Assembly: GCA_039809305.1 (NCBI GenBank)
Contig: JBDHUT010000039.1
Location: forward strand, 1-5,619
DNA length: 5,619 bases
Origin: JALHNF01 sp039809305
GTDB taxonomy: Bacteria; Patescibacteriota; Minisyncoccia; Phycocordibacterales; UBA5272
Direction of reading: 5' to 3'
In this document: positions 1 to 5,619 of the stretch, piece by piece
Position numbering within the stretch: position 1 is the first letter of the stretch
Layout of the letters: each line of letters opens with the position of its first letter
The notes under the pieces: model-generated
Seen by the model: the letters and a program-made list of their open reading frames with translations, nothing else
What the model was told of the DNA's origin: nothing
The model's database searches: none
Translations under genes and position numbers: made by a program

Positions 1-840
1 TGCGTTGCACTTTCTTTTGTGCGAAGTCCAAAAGATATTCTTGATATAAAAGCATTTTTGAAGAAAAATGGTTTTAATCTACCTGTAATTGCAAAAATAG
101 AAACAGAAGAAGCGATTACTGATCTAGAAGAAATTGTGAAAGTATCTGACGGCATTATGGTTGCGCGTGGTGATTTGGCTATTGAAGTACCTACGGAGTA
201 TGTTCCTGTATATCAAAACAGAATGATCGATCTTGCCCGTAAATATAATGTTCCTGTTATTACCGCAACACAGATGCTTGAATCTATGACTCGTCGACCT
301 ACACCAACTCGTGCAGAAGTATCTGATGTTGCCCATGCTGTGTTTGGTGGTACGGATTGCGTTATGCTTTCTGAAGAAACTGCTGCTGGAGAATTTCCTT
401 TTGAAGCAGTTTCAATGATGTCTCGTATTTTAGGTGTTTCTCGCGCACGTCGTCCAGGGAACTATAACGCATATGAATGGACTAATTCAGATGGGGTTGT
501 GAAGGCGGCTATCGAACTTGCTAAAAAAATCCAAGCAAAAGCAATTGTAACTCTTACTGAAACAGGAAACACAACACGGCGAGTAGCTTCATATCGTATG
601 GATATTCCACACCTTGCTCTTACACCACATACCTCAACTATTCATCGGTTACAGCTTTCATACGGTGTAACTCCACACCTTATTACTTCATTTAAAACTC
701 TGGATAATGCAATTGCGAGCGCAAAAGAGGTAAGTGCGAAACTGTGCTCACTTAAAAAAGGTGATTCAGTTGTGTTAGTTGGGGGGATGCCATTTGGTAA
801 AGCTGGTGGGACAAACTTTGTGTATACAATTACCCTTTAG
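1..840 (+). CDS. pyk: Pyruvate kinase, C-terminal part (5' end outside window)
   Basis: This enzyme makes pyruvate and ATP from phosphoenolpyruvate and ADP in the last step of glycolysis, in the cytoplasm. The reading frame is open to base 1 and gives 279 residues. The family is usually about 470-480 residues, so roughly the first 200 (start of the barrel and most of the B domain) lie upstream. Visible landmarks, numbered from base 1, are VALSFVRSPKD near the edge, the active-site signature LPVIAKIETEEAI (about 27-39) with the catalytic Lys, the metal-binding ARGDLAIE block (about 54-61), the VPVITATQMLESM helix, and PTRAEVSDVAHAVFGGTD followed by MLSEETAAGEFP. The C-terminal alpha/beta domain starts around SDGVVKAAIELA and ends in VVLVGGMPFGKAGGTNF. 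The GTG at 19 is internal to the conserved SFVRSP segment and is not the start. The motif reads GDLA where most relatives have GDLG. The gene leads a same-strand run of four genes. The identification is secure. Confidence 0.96.
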   Translation, partial: CVALSFVRSPKDILDIKAFLKKNGFNLPVIAKIETEEAITDLEEIVKVSDGIMVARGDLAIEVPTEYVPVYQNRMIDLARKYNVPVITATQMLESMTRRPTPTRAEVSDVAHAVFGGTDCVMLSEETAAGEFPFEAVSMMSRILGVSRARRPGNYNAYEWTNSDGVVKAAIELAKKIQAKAIVTLTETGNTTRRVASYRMDIPHLALTPHTSTIHRLQLSYGVTPHLITSFKTLDNAIASAKEVSAKLCSLKKGDSVVLVGGMPFGKAGGTNFVYTITL

Positions 841-843
841 AAT

Positions 844-1065
844 ATGTTGGTCAAAGTTCGTGTGAAGGCTGAGGCAAAAAAACAGTTAATCATGGAAATA
901 GCTCATGATTCTTATGCTGTGCATGTGCAAGCTTCTCGGGAACGAAATGAAGCAAATAAGGAAATGCTTGAAATCTTAAAAGAATACTTTAAAACAAAGC
1001 ATATAAAGATTATTAAAGGTCATACAACACCTCATAAAATTGTCGATATCTTTACTTTGGTGTAA
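844..1065 (+). CDS. DUF167 / YggU family small protein
   Basis: A 73-residue protein of the DUF167 (YggU) family, whose biochemical role is not established. The family pattern is visible: an N-terminal strand VKVRVKAEAKK (3-13), a second strand YAVHVQAS (24-31), the E-A-N turn at 36-38 followed by the helix KEMLEILKEYF (39-49), then the strand HIKIIKGHTTPHKIVDI (53-69), matching the family's v-i-G-x-x-s-x-x-K pattern. It is a little shorter than typical members (about 80-100 residues). The ATG lies three bases after the pyruvate kinase TAG and in the same reading frame, with no convincing Shine-Dalgarno sequence, so translation may depend on ribosomes terminating on pyk. Its stop falls just before the TATAAT box serving the next gene. 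The family call is good and the function is unknown. Confidence 0.8.
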   Translation: MLVKVRVKAEAKKQLIMEIAHDSYAVHVQASRERNEANKEMLEILKEYFKTKHIKIIKGHTTPHKIVDIFTLV

Positions 1066-1083
1066 ACGCGATATAATAGAGAT
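1051..1083 (+). promoter_or_regulatory. Putative promoter with perfect -10 box directly before the HPF gene
   Basis: A perfect TATAAT occupies 1072-1077, six bases before the ATG at 1084, which places the expected transcription start at or next to the start codon. The upstream TTTACT (1051-1056) matches the -35 consensus at four of six positions, but its 15-base spacing is short. There is no extended -10 TG. A TATAAT can arise by chance in A+T-rich DNA, so the call rests on its position at a gene junction. Confidence 0.5.
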
Positions 1084-1476
1084 ATGAGAATATCAATCAA
1101 AGCGACAAACATTGATCTTACTGAAGCTCTTCGTTTGTATGTAACCGAACGAGTTGAGTCAGTGCAAAAATTGACAACAGTATCCGAGGAATCTTTACAT
1201 GCGGCGGTTGAAATCGGAAAAACAACTCATCATCATAAGCAAGGAGATGTTTTCCGTGCAGAAGTAAACTTTCATGTCGCACATACACTTATTCGTGTTG
1301 TGGCAGTCAAAGACGACCTCTATGCTGCTATTGACGAAATGAGAGACGAATTAGCTCGAAAGCTTAGCTCATACAAAGACAAAGACAGAACACTCTTTCG
1401 TCGCGGGGCGTCTATGGTTAAAGGTATGATGAAAGGTGTTGGTGACATTTTTCGAAAAAAGAGAAGTGATAAATAA
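1084..1476 (+). CDS. hpf: Ribosome hibernation promoting factor, HPF/RaiA (YfiA) family
   Basis: A 130-residue cytoplasmic factor of the family that binds the 30S decoding region and parks ribosomes when growth slows. The S30AE/HPF fold is recognisable: first strand MRISIKATNIDLTEALRLYV (1-20), helix to about 30, strand LHAAVEIGKTTH (38-49), GDVFRAEVNFHV (54-65), strand LIRVVAVKDD (69-78) and the long helix LYAAIDEMRDELARKLSSYK (79-98). The order and spacing match RaiA/HPF. The protein lacks the roughly 60-residue C-terminal dimerisation domain of long HPF. Residues 101-130 form a basic tail (RR at 106-107, then M-V-K-G-M-M-K-G and RKKR at 124-127). A TATAAT box six bases upstream suggests its own transcription, and its stop overlaps the start of the cyclophilin gene. 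It could be called hpf or raiA; the family is clear but the subtype is not. Confidence 0.9.
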   Translation: MRISIKATNIDLTEALRLYVTERVESVQKLTTVSEESLHAAVEIGKTTHHHKQGDVFRAEVNFHVAHTLIRVVAVKDDLYAAIDEMRDELARKLSSYKDKDRTLFRRGASMVKGMMKGVGDIFRKKRSDK

Positions 1477-2204
1477 TGCATATGAATTTTGAATCAAAAA
1501 ATGTGACACATTGGGTTATATTTATTTTTGTAACCCTATCAACTTTCGGTGTTGTATATCAAGCTATTGCATCAACAAATAAAGAAATCGAAAAAATAAG
1601 TAGTGATATTATTGCAATGAATCAAGTTGCAAACACCAATCTTGCAATCTCTTTAAAAAACAATAATACTGTGACTACAAATAACATTACTTCAACAAAT
1701 AAGCCTATGGAAGAAAAACAAATCACAAAAGCAACATTTAAGACAAATTACGGAGACATTGAGGTTACCTTTAGAAAGGAAACTCCTGTGACTGTTGCAA
1801 ATTTCACCAAACTTGCAAAACAAGGATTTTATGACGGTACACGTTTTCATCGAGTTATTAAAAACTTTATGATTCAAGGTGGTGATCCAAAATCAAAAGA
1901 TTTAAATCTTAAGAATGAGTGGGGAACTGGTGGTCCGGGATATGTATTTAAGGACGAAGTGTTCCAAAATGATGAAATGAATCAAGGTGTGCTTGCTATG
2001 GCAAATGCCGGACCTGGAACAAATGGTAGCCAATTCTTTATTGTAACTGCACCACAGGGGACAGATTGGCTTGTGGGAAAACATACTATTTTTGGTACTG
2101 TAACTCGTGGACTTGATGTTGCTCTTGCGATTGAAAACGTTGCGACGGTTCCTGGTGACAGACCGGTAAAAGATGTTATTGTTGAAAAAATAATTCTACA
2201 GTAG
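1476..2204 (+). CDS. Membrane-anchored or secreted cyclophilin-type peptidyl-prolyl cis-trans isomerase
   Basis: A 242-residue PPIase (EC 5.2.1.8) that accelerates proline isomerisation during protein folding. Residues 1-12 are followed by a hydrophobic segment VIFIFVTLSTFGVVYQAIA (14-32). It could be a signal anchor, or a signal peptide cut after A-I-A at 30-32, so the enzyme should work outside the membrane. A polar Asn/Thr/Ser-rich linker spans about 33-83. The cyclophilin domain (about 84-242) keeps the catalytic and proline-pocket residues: FHR with Arg126, FMIQGGD with Phe131, Met132 and Gln134, GTNGSQFFI with Gln186 and Phe188, and W198, L199 and H203 in TDWLVGKHTIFG. The ATG at 1476 overlaps the HPF stop by one base (TAATG). 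A GAGAAG nine bases upstream favours it over the ATG at 1482. The gene ends just before a terminator. Confidence 0.93.
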   Translation: MHMNFESKNVTHWVIFIFVTLSTFGVVYQAIASTNKEIEKISSDIIAMNQVANTNLAISLKNNNTVTTNNITSTNKPMEEKQITKATFKTNYGDIEVTFRKETPVTVANFTKLAKQGFYDGTRFHRVIKNFMIQGGDPKSKDLNLKNEWGTGGPGYVFKDEVFQNDEMNQGVLAMANAGPGTNGSQFFIVTAPQGTDWLVGKHTIFGTVTRGLDVALAIENVATVPGDRPVKDVIVEKIILQ

Positions 2205-2211
2205 TTGCTCT

Positions 2212-2262
2212 GTTAATAAATAAAAAACCTCTGAATATGAGAGGTTTTTTTATTTATTTAAC
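2212..2262. terminator. Bidirectional intrinsic terminator between convergent genes
   Basis: A perfect 11-bp inverted repeat pairs 2222-2232 (AAAAAACCTCT) with 2240-2250 (AGAGGTTTTTT) around a 7-base loop. The CCTCT/AGAGG core is flanked by A and T tracts, so either strand gives a hairpin followed by U residues. The complementarity continues outward to 2212 and 2262 (GTTAA...TTAAC) with two one-base bulges. It ends the + strand cyclophilin transcript and the - strand fmt transcript, and the right arm contains the fmt stop codon (2254-2256). Confidence 0.9.
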
Positions 2263-3102
2263 ACCTCGGAGAAAGTCACTATAAAGCATCTCCTTTTTCC
2301 CTTCAGGAATAACTTTTTCAATTACGAATATGTTTTCCTCAAATCTCGCTTGTGTAACTTTAAGTCTGATTTTTTTACCATTGTAATTAGTAAAGAAAAA
2401 AGTTCCAGGCCAAGGTTTATATGCTAAATATTTTAAATACCTTTGTCGCTCAGTATCGTGAGAAAATATTTCACCATCTTTTTTCTCTATTTTCTTTGTG
2501 TAGGTCGCAAGAGTGTGATTTTGTTCAAGGGTTGGAAGTACTCCAGAAAGATATGGTCCGATGTATTGTGCGATGAGTTTACCACCTTCGGTAAATTCTT
2601 TTTGACCCAAATCTTCCTTTGACGGCGTGTCAGCAAAACGAATTTCTCGTTGTGCGATTATTGGTCCGTGGTCGCATTCGCTATCGAGTTTGATAATAGT
2701 TACTCCGTATTCTTTTTCATCTTGCAGAATTTGGTACTCGAGCGGGCTAGGTCCTCGGTATAGAGGTAGGAGAGATGGGTGAACATTCAAAATTCCTTTT
2801 GAAAAACAATCTAAAAGAGATTGAGGAATAATTTTTCCATACGCGGCAAGAATAGCAAATTCATATTGCTTGCAAAGTTGATGAATCTCTTCGTTATTGC
2901 GGATTTTTTCTGGTGTGTATACAGGAATGTTCCTTTCGAGCCCCCATAGTTTTACGGGTGATGGGGCAAGAACGAGACCACGCCCTTGCGGGGAATCTGG
3001 AGCTGTAATAATAACATTTGGAACCAATCCTTCTTTTTCTAAAGCGGTAAGGGTGTATGTAGAAAGCTCTGGTGTACCAAAGAAGATAAAAGGTGTGTTC
3101 AT
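2254..3102 (-). CDS. fmt: Methionyl-tRNA formyltransferase
   Basis: Transfers a formyl group from 10-formyltetrahydrofolate to Met-tRNA(fMet) so that translation can start with formylmethionine. The 282-residue protein opens with FIFFGTPELS (5-14), followed by the tRNA-contacting loop PQGRGLVLAPSPVK (38-51). The catalytic centre is intact: Asn106 and His108 in NVHPSLLPLYRG, and Asp144 in the D-H-G-P-I block, at the same residue numbers as in the E. coli enzyme. The C-terminal domain starts around TKKIEKKDGEI and contains YLAYKPWPGTFFF, but the protein is about 30 residues shorter than typical Fmt (about 310-315), mostly at the end. It starts four bases after the def stop, with no obvious Shine-Dalgarno sequence, and is the last gene of the - strand operon. 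Its stop lies inside the terminator hairpin. Confidence 0.95.
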   Translation of the reverse strand: MNTPFIFFGTPELSTYTLTALEKEGLVPNVIITAPDSPQGRGLVLAPSPVKLWGLERNIPVYTPEKIRNNEEIHQLCKQYEFAILAAYGKIIPQSLLDCFSKGILNVHPSLLPLYRGPSPLEYQILQDEKEYGVTIIKLDSECDHGPIIAQREIRFADTPSKEDLGQKEFTEGGKLIAQYIGPYLSGVLPTLEQNHTLATYTKKIEKKDGEIFSHDTERQRYLKYLAYKPWPGTFFFTNYNGKKIRLKVTQARFEENIFVIEKVIPEGKKEMLYSDFLRGVK

Positions 3103-3106
3103 GTAT

Positions 3107-3604
3107 TTATGTATTATCTTCAGGTTTTTGATCTACAACGTTTTTAGCTTTATCAATAAACAGCACGCCGTCTAGATGATCTATTTCGTGTTGAAAAATC
3201 TGAGAAAGAAGGCCGCCACCAACACGAGTAAACTTTATACCGTTTTCATCATACGCCTCCACAGTTGTATTCACACTTCGTTTCACTTCGCCGTACTTCC
3301 ATCGCACAGACAAACACCCTTCAGGCATCATCTCACTTTTTTTTGATTTTTTAATGATAGTTGGATTGATGAATACAAGTCGAACATCTTTTGTATTTCC
3401 ATGATAAGCTTTTGGTGAGACAAGAAAAATTCTATACGGTAGTCCGATTTGAGGGGCGGCGATTGCAACACCGTCTTTTTGTGAATCAAGAGCAGTTTGC
3501 ATATCTTTAAGCATTTTAAATAACTCTCTTGAACTAAAGAGAGATTTTGGAACTTCTTTTGCTGTATCGCGTAATACTTTAGTGCCGATCTGAACTATTT
3601 CCAT
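3107..3604 (-). CDS. def: Peptide deformylase
   Basis: A metal-dependent hydrolase that removes the formyl group from the N-terminal methionine of new proteins as they leave the ribosome. It partners functionally with Fmt, encoded immediately downstream. At 165 residues it has the usual length. All three family motifs are present: motif 1 as GVAIAAPQ (45-52), motif 2 EGCLS (95-99) with the metal ligand Cys97, and motif 3 QHEIDHLDG (138-146) with His139, His143 and catalytic Glu140. Motif 1 carries Ala where GxGxAAxQ normally has its second Gly, and EGCLSV is followed by R-W rather than the usual Pro. The start is 12 bases after the murD stop. The stretch before it has no Shine-Dalgarno-like sequence, only a TATAGT-like hexamer. 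Confidence 0.95.
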   Translation of the reverse strand: MEIVQIGTKVLRDTAKEVPKSLFSSRELFKMLKDMQTALDSQKDGVAIAAPQIGLPYRIFLVSPKAYHGNTKDVRLVFINPTIIKKSKKSEMMPEGCLSVRWKYGEVKRSVNTTVEAYDENGIKFTRVGGGLLSQIFQHEIDHLDGVLFIDKAKNVVDQKPEDNT

Positions 3605-3616
3605 AATTAATTGACA

Positions 3617-4924
3617 CTATAGCAAATCTTGTGTGTACTGTGCCACTAAGGCATTAAATGCATTACCTCTTTCGATATAATCTTTAAACATATCAAAACT
3701 TGGTGCTCCTGGTGAAAAAAGAATCGTACCACCTCCTTTTGTTATTTGAATTGCGTGTTTGAATACATCAAGAAGGGGGCCATTAATATACTCAGAAGAT
3801 ATGTTGTGCTTACTCAGTGTTTCCTGTATGCGCATACCTTCTTGTCCAAAGCATAATACGTTTTTGATATATGGAAATTTTTCAATTGCTTGCGCGAATG
3901 GTTCAAGGTGGAGACCTCGATCAACACCACCGATGATAAGTGTCGTGTCTTCTTGCATACTTGCGATTGCGACTTCTGTTGCGGTTGGATTTGTGGCAAA
4001 TGAATCATTTACAAAAGTAATACCTCTATGTGTGGCAATTGTTTCAATGTGAAAAGGGAGGCCTGAAAACGTTTGTATTGTTTCGATGATTGATTTTTTA
4101 TTTACAATATTCCACGTTGCAGCAATTGCGGCACAAATATTTTGTTCATTATGTTTACCGGGCAGTTTAGCAATGTTTGTCTCACAAATGATTTCATCAC
4201 CATACACAAACTGATTATTTTTTACTGTAACAACACCGTAGTCGCCATAAGGAATTTTTTTCTTGGCCTTAGAAAGTAAGTGTAGATCAGTGCTTACTTC
4301 GTTATCGGTATACCATATTGCAGTATCTTCTGGTTTTTGATATTTGAAAATAGCACCTTTGGCATTTTGGTATTGCCCTAAATCCTTATGCCAGTCTAAA
4401 TGATCTTCTGTGACAAGAAGACACACTGCTATGTGAGGGCTTTTATGGAGATCAAATAATTGAAAACTCGAAAGTTCGTACACAACATAAGAATCTTTTG
4501 TGAGATTTGGTAGTACAGAAAGTGCTGGAGTGCCAATATTGCCAACTAAATACACGTCTTTACCGTCTTTTTTCAGGATTTCATAAATAAGTGTTGCTGC
4601 TGTTCCTTTACCTTTAGTGCCAGTAATACCAATAATAGGACACGGACAAAGGTCAAAAAACTCTCTTGTTATCGTTGTTACCGGCGCCCCTAGTCTGTCT
4701 TCAATATCCCAAAGTGGAATTCCTGGAGAACGAACAATAAGGTCTATATTCTTTGAATCAGAGACCAAAAAGTCTTTATAGGAATTACCTAATCTTCCAG
4801 TACATGATGGTGGGAGGAGGATATCTTCGTTTTTATCGTATACAAAAAATTCATCCGCTTTTTGCCCCCAATATTCGAGCGCCATTTTTCCTTCTCGACC
4901 AAAACCCACAATTCCTATTTTCAT
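3617..4924 (-). CDS. murD: UDP-MurNAc-L-alanine--glutamate ligase, probably L-Glu-specific MurD2 type
   Basis: A cytoplasmic Mur ligase that adds glutamate to UDP-MurNAc-L-Ala using ATP in peptidoglycan precursor synthesis. The 435 residues show the full MurD architecture: N-terminal Rossmann domain with GIVGFGREG (4-12) and RSPGIP (65-70), ATP-binding P-loop GITGTKGKGT (99-108), ELSSFQL (150-156), EDHLDWH (173-179), a lysine at 189 in NAKGAIF matching the carbamylated Lys of MurD, GKHNEQN (256-262), NDSFATN (306-312), and the C-terminal SPGAPSFD...ERGNAF (404-423). Classical MurD has NDSKATN with Lys; here Phe309 takes its place. The start codon overlaps the upstream murL stop (ATGA), so the two are probably translationally coupled. 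From that pairing I infer addition of L-Glu (MurD2, EC 6.3.2.53) rather than D-Glu (EC 6.3.2.9). The ligase family is certain; the substrate stereochemistry is inference. Confidence 0.93.
   Translation of the reverse strand: MKIGIVGFGREGKMALEYWGQKADEFFVYDKNEDILLPPSCTGRLGNSYKDFLVSDSKNIDLIVRSPGIPLWDIEDRLGAPVTTITREFFDLCPCPIIGITGTKGKGTAATLIYEILKKDGKDVYLVGNIGTPALSVLPNLTKDSYVVYELSSFQLFDLHKSPHIAVCLLVTEDHLDWHKDLGQYQNAKGAIFKYQKPEDTAIWYTDNEVSTDLHLLSKAKKKIPYGDYGVVTVKNNQFVYGDEIICETNIAKLPGKHNEQNICAAIAATWNIVNKKSIIETIQTFSGLPFHIETIATHRGITFVNDSFATNPTATEVAIASMQEDTTLIIGGVDRGLHLEPFAQAIEKFPYIKNVLCFGQEGMRIQETLSKHNISSEYINGPLLDVFKHAIQITKGGGTILFSPGAPSFDMFKDYIERGNAFNALVAQYTQDLL
4921..4924 (-). other. ATGA start-stop overlap coupling murL to murD
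   Basis: On the - strand the murD ATG (4924-4922) overlaps the murL TGA (4923-4921). A ribosome finishing MurL can restart on MurD. The bases before the ATG show only AGAAG one base away, too close for a normal Shine-Dalgarno sequence, which makes coupling more likely. Confidence 0.8.
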
Positions 4925-5619
4925 GCTTCTATAATAGCGCGTAATTTTGTATTTAGCTCTTCGGGGATAAAATTTAAACGATAGCCGTAGAGCCAGTGTT
5001 TTGCTTTTACTGCTTCAACTTCAGCTTTTTTCCATTCTGCTATCGACAAGGTTTTTCCAAGCGGGGAAGATTTTATACTCTGATCTGATGTTGCCGCAAG
5101 GCACATTTCACCGCGAGTTGCCACACAGTCAAATGGCTTTACTGGACTTAAGCCAAGGAGTTCTTTGAATACTGATTCTAATTGTGTATTTTGATACAAA
5201 TCACTTCCAAATATTGTAATTCTTTTTTCAAGGGGTACTGAACTAGAGAGAAGAAGATTTGTGCCGAGACATTTTGCACACACACCACACCATCTTCCTG
5301 AACCACTTTTTTCAATGGTAAAATTTTTATTACAACTGCTGAATGAGTCAAATATTGGTTCGCACATTTTTGCAAAGAGTTTTGTAACTGCGAGTCCGCC
5401 AATCGGTCTTAAAATAGAAAAGTAAAAAATATGTGGATTGATGGATGTGGTTATAAAACTTTGAACTATTTTTTCAAAATCAGTCGTTTTTGACCATTGG
5501 TGATTTACAGGCCTACCTTGCCATTCCGTATTTGACTCATCGGCGCTTGTTTCATTTGCAACGACCACATAAGAACTCTTTTCATGCAGAGCAAGTACGA
5601 CACCTGTAAAAGCGTATAT
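4921..5619 (-). CDS. murL: UDP-MurNAc-L-Ala-L-Glu epimerase (MurL), C-terminal part (5' end outside window)
   Basis: MurL, known from Xanthomonas, uses ATP to epimerise the terminal L-Glu of UDP-MurNAc-L-Ala-L-Glu to D-Glu, replacing glutamate racemase as the D-Glu source. The frame is open to the right edge and gives 232 residues. Full MurL proteins are about 450, so about half is missing. Numbering from the edge, the blocks I recognise are VVVANETSAD (18-27), VNHQWSKTTDFE (38-49), YFSILRPIGGLAVTKLFA (66-83), SSCNKNF (94-100), a cysteine cluster W-C-G-V-C-A-K-C (110-117, Cys 111/114/117) and KPFDCV (161-166). The GTG at 5568 lies inside the conserved VVVANE block and is not the start. The ATGA overlap with murD supports a joint role. 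The assignment is by remembered motifs rather than a database search; a hypothetical-protein label is the alternative. Confidence 0.82.
   Translation of the reverse strand: MYAFTGVVLALHEKSSYVVVANETSADESNTEWQGRPVNHQWSKTTDFEKIVQSFITTSINPHIFYFSILRPIGGLAVTKLFAKMCEPIFDSFSSCNKNFTIEKSGSGRWCGVCAKCLGTNLLLSSSVPLEKRITIFGSDLYQNTQLESVFKELLGLSPVKPFDCVATRGEMCLAATSDQSIKSSPLGKTLSIAEWKKAEVEAVKAKHWLYGYRLNFIPEELNTKLRAIIEA

Noticed and set aside
19..21. GTG as the pyruvate kinase start
   Set aside because: The frame is open to base 1 and the residues before it (VALSF) belong to a conserved pyruvate kinase segment, so the gene is cut by the window edge.
1692..2084. Two - strand reading frames of about 60 residues inside the cyclophilin gene
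   Set aside because: They are antisense shadows of a well-conserved cyclophilin domain.
2897..3175. 92-residue + strand reading frame
   Set aside because: It lies antisense across the fmt/def junction, resembles no family and is composed like a shadow of the real genes.
3616..3644. Possible promoter for def (TATAGT with weak GGCACA upstream)
   Set aside because: The -35 match is poor, the gene sits 12 bases behind murD in an apparent operon, and such hexamers are expected by chance in A+T-rich DNA.
3759..4052. 97-residue + strand reading frame inside murD
   Set aside because: It is fully antisense to conserved MurD motifs, with no ribosome site or family resemblance.
5566..5568. GTG as the murL start
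   Set aside because: The frame stays open to 5619 and the GTG falls inside the conserved VVVANE block; the true start is outside the window.
1..5619. Alternative genetic code (UGA as glycine, as in Gracilibacteria)
   Set aside because: No gene has an in-frame UGA where a family residue is expected, and murL ends at UGA exactly overlapping the murD start.
1..5619. Mobile element, CRISPR array or defence system
   Set aside because: No repeat array, transposase, integrase or nuclease signature is present; all genes are core metabolism, translation or cell wall.

Overview
The window is A+T-rich, densely coded bacterial DNA with eight genes, six complete and two cut by the window edges. Short proteins, minimal spacers, few clear Shine-Dalgarno sequences and the style of the MurD/MurL and Fmt proteins suggest a Candidate Phyla Radiation (Patescibacteria, Parcubacteria-like) genome. 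That placement is inferred from sequence style, not from a marker-gene tree. UAA, UAG and UGA all act as stops here, so nothing points to the UGA-recoding lineages.

Left half, + strand (1-2204): the C-terminal part of pyruvate kinase, a small DUF167/YggU protein, a ribosome hibernation factor of the HPF/RaiA family, and a membrane-anchored or secreted cyclophilin-type peptidyl-prolyl isomerase. A TATAAT box lies six bases before the HPF start codon, so HPF and the cyclophilin may also be transcribed from their own promoter as a nearly leaderless mRNA. The block ends at a strong hairpin (2212-2262) that is U-tailed in both directions and sits between convergent genes.

Right half, - strand (5619 down to 2254): murL (5' end outside the window), murD, def and fmt, with junctions of -4, +12 and +4 bases, forming an apparent operon. 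The first two genes form the most interesting unit. The gene beside murD is not a generic hypothetical. It carries the conserved blocks of MurL, the epimerase that converts UDP-MurNAc-L-Ala-L-Glu to the D-Glu form. MurD here is therefore probably the L-Glu-adding MurD2 type, and the cell could make peptidoglycan D-glutamate on the nucleotide precursor without glutamate racemase. The last two genes, peptide deformylase and methionyl-tRNA formyltransferase, are the usual pair that removes and adds the formyl group of initiator methionine.

No RNA genes, CRISPR arrays, insertion sequences or other mobile elements were seen. No stretch longer than about 50 bases lacks a gene.
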